Source: Triplophysa rosa
Taxonomy: Eukaryota > Chordata > Actinopteri > Cypriniformes > Nemacheilidae
Assembly (NCBI RefSeq): GCF_024868665.1
Contig: NC_079898.1
Location: 12,555,279 to 12,619,278 of the forward strand
DNA: 64,000 nucleotides
Direction of reading: 5' to 3'
The notes beneath the pieces were generated by a model that saw only the letters and a program-made list of their open reading frames with translations, did no database searches and was not told where the DNA came from. Shown here in pieces: positions 11,991-23,996 of this stretch (positions are counted from its first letter, which is position 1; every line of letters begins with the position of its first letter). A program made the translations under genes and the position numbers.

Positions 11991-12939
11991 GTTTTGAAAA
12001 AACAATGTGGATCAGTTTAGAGACCCACCTGGCTCCAGGGAATTGTTTCTGAATGGTATTGACGTCTGCCACAGTTGGTAACATTTCCTACTCTTTTTCA
12101 CTGGCTTTGACCCTGAATGAGTCTAAATGAGGTCTTTGACCAGAGATGACATAAAGTAAGCTACTTTCCCATGTTTAACTGATCTGTGTACAAGCCCTCT
12201 CTCTCCAGCAGCGCATTATGCAGAGTGTTGTGACATAAACACCGATGGGCCTACTTTTAATCAAGTGGGAGGAATCAGTAACATTTTTAAATTGTACCAG
12301 ATCCTACACATCATTAAAAACACACACTTACATCCATCCACTCACCAGCAACTCACACACTTCAGCCTCCCACAGGGCCACTGTGCAAATGTGACCTCAT
12401 GCAACAAACATTGTTATATTCATATAGTTGCTATATTCATAAGTCGACAGCCCCATCTTAGTACACGACGATCAATATGCTATACAAACATCAGATTCAC
12501 CTTGTTTGAGTTGTGGTTTGTGATAGCTGTTGAGTTTAGTTTTTAAAACAGAAATTGTAGGTTTGTCAAACTGCCAGATTTAGTGACCGTCCCAAAGGTA
12601 TGTCATTAATCCAACGCCCCACCTTGCCCGGCGTCCCGCTAATGTGTGTGAGTGAACCTGAGGGTGTTAGACACCTGCCCAGTGCACCAGCCCACACCAG
12701 CTGGTGTCTTTGTTAGTAGTAAGTACAGTCAATTAGATAACAACTGAATGAACACAAATGTGTTTGTGTGTGTTAATAAAGTGAAAGGACTGCGTGTTCA
12801 ATAGAAATCAGCGAAACCTGAATGTCTTTTACAAGCTGCTGTGTTTGAAAAATATGCATTTAAAACATAGTGCTTGTGCCTTTCATAAACCATATTTATG
12901 CTGGAGTTGAAAAACTACTCTGTTTTTAATGAAGAAATG

Positions 12940-13110
12940 TTAAAAGAGATCCAAAAATGAAAATTCTGTCATCATTTACTCAGCCTCATGTCATTCCATA
13001 CCTGTATAAATTACTTTGTTCTGATGAACACAGACAAAGATATTTGGAAGAAATGTTAGCAATTTTAAATTCTGTGACATCATTGACTGCCATAGTAGGA
13101 ACTCCATATA
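12940..13110 (+). mobile_element. Angel-like element, 5' half
   Basis: TTAAAAGAGATCC followed by AAAAATGAAAATTCTGTCATC, CATACCTGTATAAATTAC, GAACACAGACAAAGATATTTGG and a TGACTGCCATAGTAGGAA centre. The right arm is absent. Confidence 0.65.
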
Positions 13111-14492
13111 AGAGGTAAAAAAATACAAAGCTTTTTATTGTAATTTTTATTGTAATTTTTTATTACAAAGCTATTTGTGCAGATAAGATACAGTAAATAT
13201 TGAATTATTTACAATAAGTCTATTACATCTTTTATGGGTGACTTTCATGTCTCTTTAAAAATGTTTAAAGATAAATACATTTGTTTATTTATATTGATAT
13301 TGTTTACTACTCGTTTATTGCCTCCCTAAAGGTAGCAAAAAATGAATGCCTAGAAATCCCCATTTGAACTCAGAAATATAAACTTTTAACAAACATTTTT
13401 GATGATATTTAAATGATTAAAAAATGTGACATCAAAGGATTTTCTATTAAAAACTATATATATATATATCTTAAAAAAACATATCATAGGGACCCCATAA
13501 GACATGATTCAGTTCGAGCACTGGTTATAGTTTGCTATCCTTTTTCATGTAAAACTGCTACTTTGTCTTTATAGTTATTATTGTTGTGAACACGCCTTTA
13601 GACATATTCCAAGTTTCCTTAGTCATACTTTTGCTTTTTGTGACCGGAACAAATATAAATCAGACAGGTATACAGACCAAATGTTAAGTTACAGTATTCA
13701 CACATGATCTTCCACTGCCATGAGCTGTTAACTGATTTGACCCAGGACAACCAGAATAGATTGATCTGGTTTGAATCATTTATGATTTGAGACATGAGAG
13801 TACATTAACAGAATTTTAGTAAAACGATAAGAAAGTACCCCAGATTAGCCCCCCCCTCACTCACAGAAACCTCATACTCTTCTTCTGGATTAAGGTTTGT
13901 CTGTAGCTGGCTGGTGTTAGGTGTGTCCAGACAGACTTTCCTCAGTAGGGGGTTAATATTTGACCAGACGCTGCCTCTCTTGGTAGCCCCATTATCTGGG
14001 TTACCCAGCATTCAGAAGACAGGTGCTTCCCCTCCCTGTATGCTGTGAGCCGGGAGGACCGACTTCTGTGGAGTAGCACTTCAATAGGTGGGATGCTGGG
14101 ACAGCAGCAGGCTAAGGAAATCAGGAGGTCCACTAATAACAGGGATGTGTGTTTGTGTGCTTGAGTTTGTGTGTCTAGCACTGACCAGTGCGCCAGTGCT
14201 ATATTGCAGTGTACAAACACAATGAATTATGAGAAATGTTTATATTTCTCAATCATGCAGGGTTTAGTTCTTTTTGAACAAACAGCCCCATTGACCTTTC
14301 AAACCAACATTAAATTAAAGGAGTAGAATGCAGTATGTACCTTTTCAGGGCCATTATTTTAGCAATTAAAGCTATCAGTTGAGTACTGTGTATGTGGTCA
14401 TGCTTCTCGCTTGTGTTTTTCCATTTTCCCTTCAAAGTCATGTCTTTGTTTCTGCTTTTCATTTTTTTGTCTCACATCAGGAGATGCTAGCA
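13111..14492. other. intron sequence, no assignable feature
   Basis: AT-rich to 13500 (short ATATAT run near 13450), then more balanced sequence. The 13805-14220 part gives overlapping minus-strand frames with no recognisable family. Confidence 0.35.
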
Positions 14493-14992
14493 TATAGCTG
14501 CAGAAAAATTTAAGAGAACATTTCACAATTATTTTCAGTTTTTCTGAATTTACTATTTATAGGTCTGTGTTTAGGTAAAGCAAACATTTTTATTTCATTC
14601 TGTGAACTACAAACAATATTTCTCATATAGTTTCTATATGCATTTATTTGCAGAAAATGAAAACTGGAGAAACAGGTCAAAATAACAGAAAATATGCTGT
14701 GTATTTTTCCAGACCTCAAATACTGCAAAGAAAACAAGTTCATATTCACTTTTAAGCAATGCAACAGTAATGTTTGTACATGGATTTAGGAAACATTCAA
14801 TAATTTTTTTCAATGTGATAACCTGGATTTTTATCACAGTTTTCATGTGTCTTTTCATGCTGTCAGTCTGTCACTTTACTGTTGGATGACTTGTTGAAAT
14901 TCAACAGACACTGCACTGGAATGGCCACAGTACATTCTAGAACTACTGATTTAATGAACATTTGGAATGGTCTCTTAAAGTTTTCCGCGGAT
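14493..14992 (-). mobile_element. TIR element, copy 1 of the AAATTTAAGAGACC family
   Basis: Left terminus GCAGAAAAATTTAAGAGAAC and right terminus GGTCTCTTAAAGTTTTCCGC are inverted repeats of each other. Next to the right terminus is TGAAATTCAACAGACACTGC..TGGAATGGCCACAG, shared in reverse orientation with the copy at 52358-52786 and in the same orientation with a fragment at 46092. About 500 bp, no coding capacity. The strand given is relative to the copy at 52358. Confidence 0.65.
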
Positions 14993-16423
14993 TCGTGCAG
15001 TGCATCATGAATTCAGTTGGTTTTTATTCATTCAGGAAGGACAGATAAGTATTTTTTATTCACACTGTATTGGATTATTGACAAAAACAATCCACATGTT
15101 TAGGCTCAAGTATTGCAGTTGTGTGGATTTGAACATACAATACATTGTACTGTATATTACTAAAATAATGACGATTGATTAATGAATTCTGAACATATAA
15201 TGCATAGAATTTTCATTGTCAGAAAATTTCATACTGATAGAAATGTTTCACAGTATAGACTTTTAATCGTCACTTAATGCTTTGAACGTTTTTGTAAAGA
15301 ACTACAATAAATTCTCCCCTTCCTATCAACTGATTGGATAATTCAGTTGTTTCATTGGAGTGGTGGTGGTGATGGGGGTGTACAGTAGATCCCTGTGCAT
15401 TATGAAATAATGTAAATATGCTTCGCTAATTCAAAAGCCTCCGCTGGTAACTTCTCCCTAAACGTCCCTGACAGAGGTGTAGCAATAGCTGGCAGTCACT
15501 GGAGACAAAGCATTTCATCAGTGGGTTACATCAGACAAAGTCCATGGGTAAAACCACAATAAACAGATAATCTCCTAATCCATCCAAATTACGTCCAACA
15601 CCTTTCAATGATGATTGCACGGGGGGTGGGGGGGTTTACGCTGTATACAAACAGTTAATACTACAATACGTAAAGCACTGTAGCTCCAATATAGAGGTGA
15701 AAAATGTATTTTGTACATGTGTTCAATGTACTTATAAACCCTGCAAAATAGGCTAAATAAAAAATAACATTTGTTAAAGTCAGTTTTGTTAAAAAAGCTA
15801 AATGTGCTTTTAAGAGATATGCTCACATTCATCTTTTAAAGCACAAAGTGTAAAGTACACAGTGTCAAAAATGACCCTTGTAAATTTGTCTGGTACTCTA
15901 TCTTTCAGGCAGAATGTGTATTTTACAGTTTTCTCTCAGCATTGAATACAATTGTCGAGGACACTTCCTGCCTGTCCACTGAGAACATCCTGTGTCACAC
16001 ACCCTTATTGTTACGCAGACATGTTGACAAGGCTCTTCACATGACCTTCCACTGTCTGGATGTTTGCTAGCTCAAAGAAGCGCGTTGTCTCCTCTTCCAA
16101 TGCCAGACAATAGATACCGTAGTACAAAAGCCCCCTGAAAGACTGATCTGAGCATCCTAACACGAATAAGTGACACAAGCCTGAGTGTCATGGTACAGCT
16201 GTGTTTCTGCCATTGTACTTTCCCTGTTCATTTGAAACATTAATAAATAATGTATAGCAATCTGTTCACAAATAGATCTCAAGTATTTGCACAGTTTTCA
16301 GGGCGCGGATTCTATTTTATTAACCAGATGATTTTTATTGTTGAAAATCTCTATCATGAGATCTCGTGCTTTTTTAGTATAGCATATATAAAACACGGCC
16401 CATACTGGCCCCTGATAGCAAAC
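14993..16423. other. intron sequence, no assignable feature
   Basis: Mixed AT-rich sequence with a GGGGGGTGGGGGGG run at about 15620. No exon, TIR element or RNA gene could be supported. Confidence 0.35.
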
Positions 16424-16622
16424 ATACATCTGGGGGACGTCTGTTTGATGTCTGCATTTATGTTTTTTATTTTTATTGTTCACTCATCTCCAATACGTCT
16501 CTGCGACCTCCTTTCAGATGTCAAATAGAACACCTGTAAGATGCTTTTCTAAGACGTCAGATGTTTATACACAGTAGATGTTTTCTAGATCTTTAGCAGA
16601 CATCTTACAGATATACCTGTGT
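16424..16622. mobile_element. small TIR element, intact copy of family G
   Basis: Begins ACATCTGGGGGACGTCTGTTT with GATGTCTGCATTTATG and ends AGCAGACATCTTACAGATAT, which is inverted relative to the start. The same left and right parts occur at 40748-40875 and 42834-42950, where a larger element separates them, so this copy shows the uninterrupted arrangement. Confidence 0.55.
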
Positions 16623-18004
16623 TTTCTAGTTAGTTTTTATTTAGTCAGTGACTTTGTAAGGATGGAAAAAGATAATTTGGTGATTTCGGAAGAGATGTTA
16701 GACTGGCAAATGTAGTTTCACAAGATCTTGTGGCTCATGTTTGGGACTGCATCTCTTGGAGGATGAACCATTAATGTGTGATTGAACTTCATGCTACATT
16801 GATCTAAGAATCGGGGTTGAAGTGTGGCTAACTGGGCTCTGTCAAAAGTAAATGCTTGAGTTGAAAGAAGGTTGAAAATGGTGCAATTCAGGAGCACCAT
16901 TCAGCATCAAACTCAGCAAATTTCTTGAGAGAGTTCACAGTGATGTTAATTTGTGGTGTTTGTGTGTGTGTCCATAGGAGAAATATGCGTGTCCAGTGCT
17001 ATTGCTGCCTGCTTTTCAGCGCATACAATAGAGGTCTGAAATGTTTTCAGCGTGTTCTATGTGTGAGCATGACCCAGACCATCCTCGCATCTCAACCTCC
17101 ATCTCCACCTCTGATTGGACTGCTTTGACAGCCGAAAGCTCCTGCATTTGTATGGACTTCTCTCTTTTTGGAGCCTCCAAATGGTGCTTTCTCTGTGCAA
17201 AATGAGCAGGGGCAAAGCGAGGGACCCCATCCATTCTGCTGATGCCCTCTGACAGAGCCTGACTTGCCCCCTTGGACCTGCACCAATTTGAAACTACTAT
17301 GCTTCTATTCATTTGGCCATAATTGACCGGTGCTGGTTAGTCTTCATGTGGCATGAGAACAAAAAGGGTTACAAAGGAGTCCAAGGGCCAAATATATTTT
17401 TGCTCCACTTCGGTCGGTCTTTTTGTCTGACCATGCACACGCATACACATGCTAAATGGAACTTTTTAACGGTCTCTCTGTGCCACAAAAACCCAGAATC
17501 TGATCACACTTTGGTATTTTGAAGTCGGGTGGTGTTATGAATTTCTGCGCCCACTAGGGGCATTGAATGATAATATAGTACCGAGGAGGACAGCATCTGT
17601 TTGTGTGTGCGAAGTTACTCCCACTTTCTGTAGGGTGCCGCACGCTTTGCCAGACTCTCTGGGGTCGCACGCCACACTCCGTCTCTGTGGTTCTAATGAC
17701 TCTGTAACTGCGGTAAAAGGTGAGGTGCAAAACCCCAAACTATCTCTTTACCCTCCAGTGGCCCCTTGCCCTCCTGCCCATCTACTCCGATTCTCGGCCT
17801 CCCTCCCCCCGTACTTCCACTGAAACGCACTCCTCTCATTATTGTGTTAATGATGTGTTTACATCCCTGTGTGTTATTAAAGGCTAACCTCAGAGCACTA
17901 ATAATTGGGCCTCCCCTTCACACATACTCATCAGGACTTCTGTTTTATGCACACACACACAAATAAATATACCCCTGGTGCTCCCATGGGAGGATGTATT
18001 GGTT
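16623..18004. other. intron sequence, no assignable feature
   Basis: Unique-looking sequence with pyrimidine-rich stretches at 17740-17830 and a short CACACACAC run at about 17950. Overlapping frames at 17016-17312 on the minus strand and 17563-17823 on the plus strand show no family signature. Confidence 0.35.
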
Positions 18005-18360
18005 GAAAATTGAGTTCCCCATTCTGTCGGTCTCTCGACGTTGTGTCGAACCGACAGAATGGGGTTTGATCTTGAGAACCTCTACAATCATCTCTGATTG
18101 TACTTTTTAAAAGGCCAATAAAGTTGGCGAATGGCATGGCATGCCAGTCTCCGTCCCATACATACGGGTATAAAAAGGAAGTTGGCGTGCCCATTCATTC
18201 ACCTTTTATTCTTCGGAACCTGCTGAGCTACCTGCTGAGCGCATCTTCTTTGATTGAAAAACTACTGGATTCTACGACGCAGAGCAGCGGATTCGTCCTG
18301 GTGTGTGCGATTTCCCCTGGCCGTGTCGGTAGAGAGCCGAGGGTGTCTACTAGAGAAAAT

Positions 18361-19290
18361 GTTCCTAAAAGAGCAAATTTCTCACAGCGTGCACTTGCCG
18401 CCAGGCATGTCTCGCCGCTGTAATCTTGGATGTGGCCGGCTCGTCCTCGAGCCTGACAGGTACGATAGGTGCATCACATGTCTGGGTCTCCCAACATGCT
18501 GAGCTAGCGTTCGTGGATACAGCATGCCCGCACTGCGAGCATATGCCGATCAAGGCATTGCGGTCACGGTTGGCTGTGTTCTTTTAGACCCAGCCACAAC
18601 ATCATCTGCTTCCTGTTCCTCGGTGACTGCCAAGCCATCCGCAGCGGCGAGCGGCAATGGTGATATGGGGACTCCCTTGGACGTTAATCCACCGCAGAAA
18701 GTGCTGCAGGACCGTCCATGCCCCGTCACGGTCGCCTACCCTGTCTCCGATGGGCGGCAGTAGACCGTCCCATACCGGATCTACGCAACAGCGTACAGAG
18801 GACGAGGTGTCAGTCACAGCATCGGATGGTGACTTCCTGGCATCAGGCGCTGAGGATTCGCTGGACCTCCCGGCTACGGCCGGTCGAGCCCAGGACAAGT
18901 CGGGACAGGCATGTTTTCCCGAGCCGCCGTGAGCCTCGGGTTGCAGTGCACCGCACTGCCTTCCCCGCAGTGCACACGGCTGGATTCTTGGTACCCGGTA
19001 CCTTTTTTCCCCGAGGTGCATGAAGAGCTAACAAAGACCTGGCATGCCCCCTTTTCAGCGCATACACGTCAGATGAGCTCGGTCGCCCTGAATTCCCTCG
19101 ACGACGGGGCAGCTTAGGGCTATGTCGATGTACCCCAGGTTGAGAGTGCCATCGCAGTGCACTTGTGCCTGCAGATGGCAGCCACCTGGAGGGACCGACC
19201 AAGGCTCCCTTCCAAAGCATGTAAGTTTTCGTCATCACTGGTGTTGAAAACTTACACTGCTGTGGGTCAAGCTGCCTCCGTGCTTAAGTG
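18361..19290 (+). pseudogene. DIRS-like gag region (frameshifted)
   Basis: Near 18410-18550 the translation has a Cys cluster, MSRRCNLGCGRLVLEPDRYD then CITCLGL, interrupted by a frameshift, after which another frame gives ACPHCEHMP; this resembles the paired CxxC arrangement of fish DIRS-like gag proteins. A second conserved block at 19015-19270 reads EVHEELTKTWHAPFSA..., VALNSLDDGAA, then after a stop GYVDVPQVESAIAVHLC and WRDRPRLPSKACK, followed by a GQAASVLK segment. At least two stops or frameshifts break the frame. Function by family: nucleic-acid binding structural protein of the element. Confidence 0.65.
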
Positions 19291-20115
19291 AAGTATGCCT
19301 TCAAGCGGAAGCGGAAGTATGCCTTTCCCCCAGTGAGCACAGGTACTGTGCAAGGTCAGGGAAGAGGAGCATCAAGTTCTGTTGGTTGTTCCCCACTGGC
19401 CCAACCAGACTTGGTTCTCAGAGCTGACGTTTCTGATGACAACTCCCCCCTGGCCGATTCCCCTGATGAAGGACCTTCTTTCTCAGGGGAAGGGCACGAT
19501 CTGGCACCCGAGACCAGACCTCTGGAACCTCCCCGTCTGGCTTCTGGACGGGACGAGGAGATCCTGAGTGAGCTGCCTCCCGCAGTACGATCACTCAGGC
19601 AAGAGCCCCAACCACTAGGCGACTGTACGCCTACAAGTGGCGTCTCTTCTCGTCTTGGTGTTCTTCCCACAGGGAAGACCCACAGAGCTGTGCGATCAGT
19701 GTCATGCTGTCCTTTCTTCAAGAAAGGTTATAGAGCAACCTTTCTCCCTCCACTCTCAAGGTCTATGTCGCGGCCTTTGCTGCACATCATGATCTTGTTG
19801 CAGGTAAGTCTCTCGGTCAGCATGACCTGGATGAATACTCCCCGACCGCGCTCCGTACCTTGATGTGGTCCTTGTGGGCCTAGGAATGGCCCCGTTTGAG
19901 CCCCTAGGAGAAGCCGCTCTACCTCATCTCACGATGAAGACTGTTCTCCTAGTGGCGCTCGCTTCCATCAAGAGGGTAGGGGATCTACGAGTGCCTTGAG
20001 TTCGGGCCGGGCAACTCTCACGCGCTGCTGTGACCCCGGCCTGGCTACGTGCCCAAAGTTCCCACCACTCCCTTCAGGGACCAGGTGGTGAATTTGCAGG
20101 TGCTCCCCTGCTTTG
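19291..20115 (+). pseudogene. DIRS-like pol remnant: linker and partial tyrosine recombinase
   Basis: 19291-19600 encodes an acidic, Pro/Ser-rich linker (for example PLADSPDEGPSFSGEGHD) continuous with gag. At about 19615 the frame enters a recombinase N-terminal (core-binding) domain: RRLYAYKWRLFSSWCSS, SFLQERL, a stop near 19735, then STLKVYVAAFAAHHD. At about 19930-20000 KTVLLVALASIKRVGDL supplies the box-A arginine context of tyrosine recombinases. The C-terminal catalytic part (HxxR and Tyr) is absent. Broken by a stop, frameshifts and 3' truncation. The reverse transcriptase between linker and recombinase is missing. Confidence 0.7.
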
Positions 20116-20117
20116 AT

Positions 20118-20223
20118 TGTCAATGGTGGCCAAGAACTGTTTGATTATAAGCATTATTCACATTTATATAAGCGTGAGTAAGTGATCACAGAATTTTTAG
20201 TTTTGATGAACTGTCCCTTTAAT
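20118..20223 (-). mobile_element. Angel-like element, right half, fused to DIRS-like remnant
   Basis: Starts at GTCAATGGTGGCCAAGAACTG (the usual centre of the palindrome) and runs to GATGAACTGTCCCTTTAATT. The left half is missing; the DIRS-like sequence takes its place. Confidence 0.6.
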
Positions 20224-20784
20224 TCCGTTATTCCATTATCTTTTACCATTATAAATCATATTATCAACAAAAAAGGTTATATTTGTCTGTGAATGGAAAA
20301 ATAAAATCTTTGATATGAAATCAACAATGTCTACAGTAAATGGGTTGTGATGGATCAGGCAGTGTTGTAGTACAGCATCAAGGATATATTTTTTATTACT
20401 TTAGGTTGATATTAAACAACTGAGTGAACTTACTGCAGTCAATTTCTATTCATAATCAATGTTCATGTTCCATCAGCATATGTTAGCGCTTCATAATGAA
20501 TCATAAATGGACCACGTTGCTTATGAATTACATTTAAAATACAACATTGATCCGTCTATTCATAGTCAGTAAGTGGGTCTTATGAGACAAACACTGAGAC
20601 CAGTATGACCTAAGCAAATGGACTCTTTTCACACACATCCACATAGAGTGTTTGAGCTAAGATGCTTTATTTGTCTTCAATCCTCGAGACACTGAGAGCT
20701 CTGCTTTGTTTACAGTGAGCCTTCGAAAGGTTTTTGCAAGCATATTTTTGGATACTCTCATGGTTTGTATGGAAAGGGACCAAA
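20224..20784. other. intron sequence, no assignable feature
   Basis: AT-rich unique-looking sequence before the TG microsatellite; no supported feature. Confidence 0.35.
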
Positions 20785-20875
20785 TGTGTGCGTGTGTGTG
20801 CGTGTGTGTGTGCGTGTGTGTGTGTGCGTGCGTGTGCGTGCGTGCGTGTGTGTGTGTGTGTGTGTATGTGTATGT
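20785..20875. repeat. (TG)n / (TGCG)n microsatellite
   Basis: Imperfect TG tract with many CG interruptions, giving spurious Cys-Val or Thr-His frames on the two strands. Confidence 0.9.
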
Positions 20876-21267
20876 TTGATTTGTTTCTTGATGGACGCGT
20901 CTCATTCGCTCTCCTAAACCCCAGATGACCGTACCTTAGTGCTATCTCACTCAGTGTATAAAAGCTTTTCAACCATGACTGCTATAAAACCAACCCAGCA
21001 CCAAAGAGCAGTTCAACAAGGGGGGTGAATGATTAGCCAGAGAGAGAGAGGTAGATGCTGGTTGAGTGGGAGAAACATTGCTCTCAGGGTAGAAGTGATG
21101 TATTTGTTTTGGTATATTTCTATTGCTACATTGAACACTTTTTAGCTCCTACTCCCTTTACCATTAACATGTTTTTTCCCCCGCATTTTAGCATTGTAAC
21201 CAGTGCTAGAAACGGCAGAGGGGACTTTAGTTGGGGACATAGATGCAGAAAATGCCGCTATTTGAAA

Positions 21268-22642
21268 TAGGGCTGTGCAAAAATATCGATACATGTAACT
21301 GTCGCAATATTTTTTCAATAGTGTATTGATAGTGATACCTCTGCTATCGATATTTTTTTTAAAAAATCATGTCATATACATACGGCCAAAAGTAAGTGGA
21401 AGCGAGCATGGCGAGTAATGAGCTATGTAAAATAATGTTGTTTGTAAGCTTCGCAAGTCATGACACAAGTCACAAGTCAAACTTTTTAAAAAAGTTTATT
21501 AAGAAAAGTAACATGACATTTATTGTGCTTTCACGGATGTGACACCAGCGCATTTACAGCATGGATGAAGCAGGGGTTTAAACTGCCCATGTTCATTGTT
21601 TTAACTGTAATGCTCCACAACAGCTAAGTGACTTGCGTGAGCCACCTTATTCCCCTGTGCTACCCACTTGAGGGGCGCAATCCACAGTTTGAGAACCCAA
21701 ACCTCTGATCTAAAGGTCCATGCGTCGCACATCATGGCCACTCTGCAGAGGTAAGGGATGTTTTTACACTTATCCTTACAGAAAACCCCAGGTGGTGCAC
21801 AGCATGTTGTATTTCTAGTAGGGCTGTCACGATTATTAAAAAATCGTCTCATCGCGATTGTTTGACCTCATCGCGATGGTTTCAGATCATCGCAATTATT
21901 GCACATCTCTATAGAAGACACTAGGGGGAGCTGTAGTGCATCTGCATATAGCATATTTTAGTGTATATATTGTTACTAAAGCATGGTAATACTTATAAAA
22001 TGTACCACCACAACACAATCACTTAAAAAAAACACATACAAATTACCTGCAGTACAATTTAATATTATTTAAAATAATCTCAGTGTGAAAACCAGTCTAC
22101 CAAAATTTCATTAACACACAAGTAAAATATTTATTGTAGTCTTTCAAGTGAGAAAAAAACAGACTAGAAGCTTTTCTATGACTGATAGCATTTTAATGGT
22201 GGCTTCAATTCACACCTGATCAATTTACTTCATTTACAAGTATTTGGCGGTTGTATTATTGACAGGTAAAAGCCTAAACCTTAAATATATGATGAACCAA
22301 TATTTTCCGATGTATTTCCAAGAAAAAAACATAGTCTTGTATTCAGAACAATATGGTCGTTTCAGTCGCTGAATCAAAAATGTATGAGAATTAAATGTCA
22401 AAGCTCAAAAACAGACAATTAATCGTCATAATCGCAATGATTTATTAGACAATTAATCGTCAGTCAAATTTCATAATCGTGACAGCTCTAATTTCTAGCT
22501 CTACTTTTTACATTTTCTATTTAAAGTATTGCAATATATCGCAAATGTGTATCGTATCGAAATACATAGCAATATATTGTATCGTGACCCATCTATCGGG
22601 ATATGTATCATATCGGGAGGCACTTGCCAATACACAGCCCTA
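21268..22642 (+). mobile_element. hAT-like element A, copy 1 (host of a nested insertion)
   Basis: Termini TAGGGCTGTGCAAAAATATC and ..CAATACACAGCCCTA are imperfect inverted repeats, flanked by a perfect 8-bp direct duplication ATTTGAAA (21260-21267 and 22643-22650), diagnostic of the hAT superfamily. The body contains CGATA-rich subterminal repeats. Element B (21819-22490) is inserted inside; without it and its duplication the element is about 695 bp. An opposite-orientation copy without B lies at 25417-26141. Non-coding. Confidence 0.85.
21819..22490 (+). mobile_element. hAT-like element B, copy 1, nested in A
   Basis: Termini TAGGGCTGTCACGATTAT and ATAATCGTGACAGCTCTA, with subterminal AATCGTC/ATCGCGAT repeats. 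It is flanked by a perfect 8-bp duplication ATTTCTAG (21811-21818 and 22491-22498). The unfilled site is visible in the other A copy near 25560-25580 (reverse strand). 672 bp, non-coding, closely similar to the copy at 27227. Confidence 0.9.
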
Positions 22643-22837
22643 ATTTGAAACGTGTATTGTGTTTGGAGGTCATGTCATAGATAAAAGGTGGAAATCCTTT
22701 ACACTTTTTAAGGTGGACCTCCATCCACCTTGAAATTCACTGTCTGGACTCCACCTATTTCCAGCCCTGGTTTTAACCAATTACAGTCATGTCACATAAA
22801 TGAAGTGCTCTATGAGATCCTTTCAAATTAGTCTTTA

Positions 22838-23030
22838 CAGTTCTGGGGCACCATTGACTACCATAGTAGTTTTTTCCTACTATGGTAGACAATAGTTTTG
22901 ATTACAAACATTCTTCCAAACATCATTCTTAGTGTTCAGCAGAGAACAATAAAATTGATACAGGTTTGGACTAACTTGAGGGTCAGTAAATGAAGACAAA
23001 AATGTTTATTTTTGGGTGAACTGTCCCTTA
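22838..23030 (-). mobile_element. Angel-like element, centre and right arm
   Basis: Central perfect stem CTACCATAGTAG / CTACTATGGTAG separated by a T-run (about 22858-22888), then the right arm ending TTTTTGGGTGAACTGTCCCTTA. The left arm is missing. Confidence 0.7.
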
Positions 23031-23918
23031 TTGAATTGAGGTATATGATGCATCTGTGTGAGGAAAGAAGAAAGTACTGTGTACGTGAGTTATGGGTAAG
23101 GGCCGATTCACATTTCGCGTATTTTCCCCTCACATGTTCATTTATTTAATGTAGAAATTCTTCTAGGTGCGTCAGCGCCACATTGAGATGGAAATAGTTC
23201 AACTTTTCGGAGTGCTGTGTGAGCACCTAAGGGCCTAAGAGAACTTGACTGTGTGTATGTGCTTATGTTGATTTATTGCAGATAGCATATGTGTGTGCAA
23301 GAGAAAACAAAGTAAATCTGCTTTTGTGTTTTTGAATGTCTGGAGGAATGTATTTGAGCTGAATAAGTCAGGGTGTTGGGCAGCTGGTGTCATATATTGT
23401 GGTGTCTTTTAAGGGGCTTTTCTGGGTTTAAAATGCCAAACGACACTCTTTCTTCCTGACCCTTAACCTCCACTCCAGCTCGCGACTGACAGACTCAGCT
23501 GCGTAAGGAGAGGATGAATTCAATCTGGATGAATTTAGCCCAATTAAACATCCATTTTTGTCTCTGTCAGCTCTTCTACTGAGAGTGGAATTAGACGATT
23601 TAATATGATGACAGCTGTAATTGTCACTTTTTTTCATCAGTATGTTGATGAAATGATTTTATGCATATTGTTTTGTCACAGTCATGACTATGGCTCAAAA
23701 AGTGACACTTTAATTCAGCCCTGTAAATAAGACCTTGTGACCTAACTGGACCTAAACGCCAGTTTGAAGAACAAAGCCTGAAAATCCCTTGTTTTTTTCT
23801 TTTTAGTTGTTAAATGGCATTACTTGCTATTTAAATAATTTAAAAAAGTATTTGCAGGAAAACAGAACAAGTTCTGACCCTGTGCATCCACAGAAAAAGA
23901 AAAGAGATGTGCTGTATC
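23031..23918. other. intron sequence, no assignable feature
   Basis: Unique-looking sequence. The stretch 23400-23640 is more balanced in composition and could be conserved, but nothing can be proved from sequence alone. Confidence 0.3.
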
Positions 23919-23996
23919 TTAAAGGTGCGGTGTGTATGTTTTTGGAGGATCTATTGACAGAAATGCAAATAATATACATAACTGTCTTCAGATGTG

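Larger units (their letters stand above)
18014..20117 (+). mobile_element. DIRS-like tyrosine-recombinase retroelement, internally deleted
   Basis: The left end carries a perfect 15-bp hairpin (arms 18017-18031 and 18050-18064, CCCCATTCTGTCGGT) around TCGACGTTGTGTCGA, the terminal signature I associate with DIRS-like elements of cyprinids. Downstream are a Cys-rich gag-like region, a conserved gag segment near 19015-19290, and part of a tyrosine recombinase (19615-20115). No reverse transcriptase or RNase H motifs lie between gag and recombinase, so the middle has been deleted. The right end is missing: at about 20117 the sequence passes directly into half an Angel-like element. GC content and CpG density are clearly higher than in the flanks. 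Confidence 0.75.

Noticed and set aside
18602..19238. 131-139 codon minus-strand frames opposite the DIRS-like gag
   Set aside because: Antisense shadows of GC-rich retroelement coding sequence; the + strand shows the real gag motifs.
18014..20117. LTR retrovirus or Gypsy element
   Set aside because: No envelope, protease or DDE integrase motifs; the enzyme remnant resembles a tyrosine recombinase and the terminus is a hairpin rather than a TG..CA long terminal repeat.
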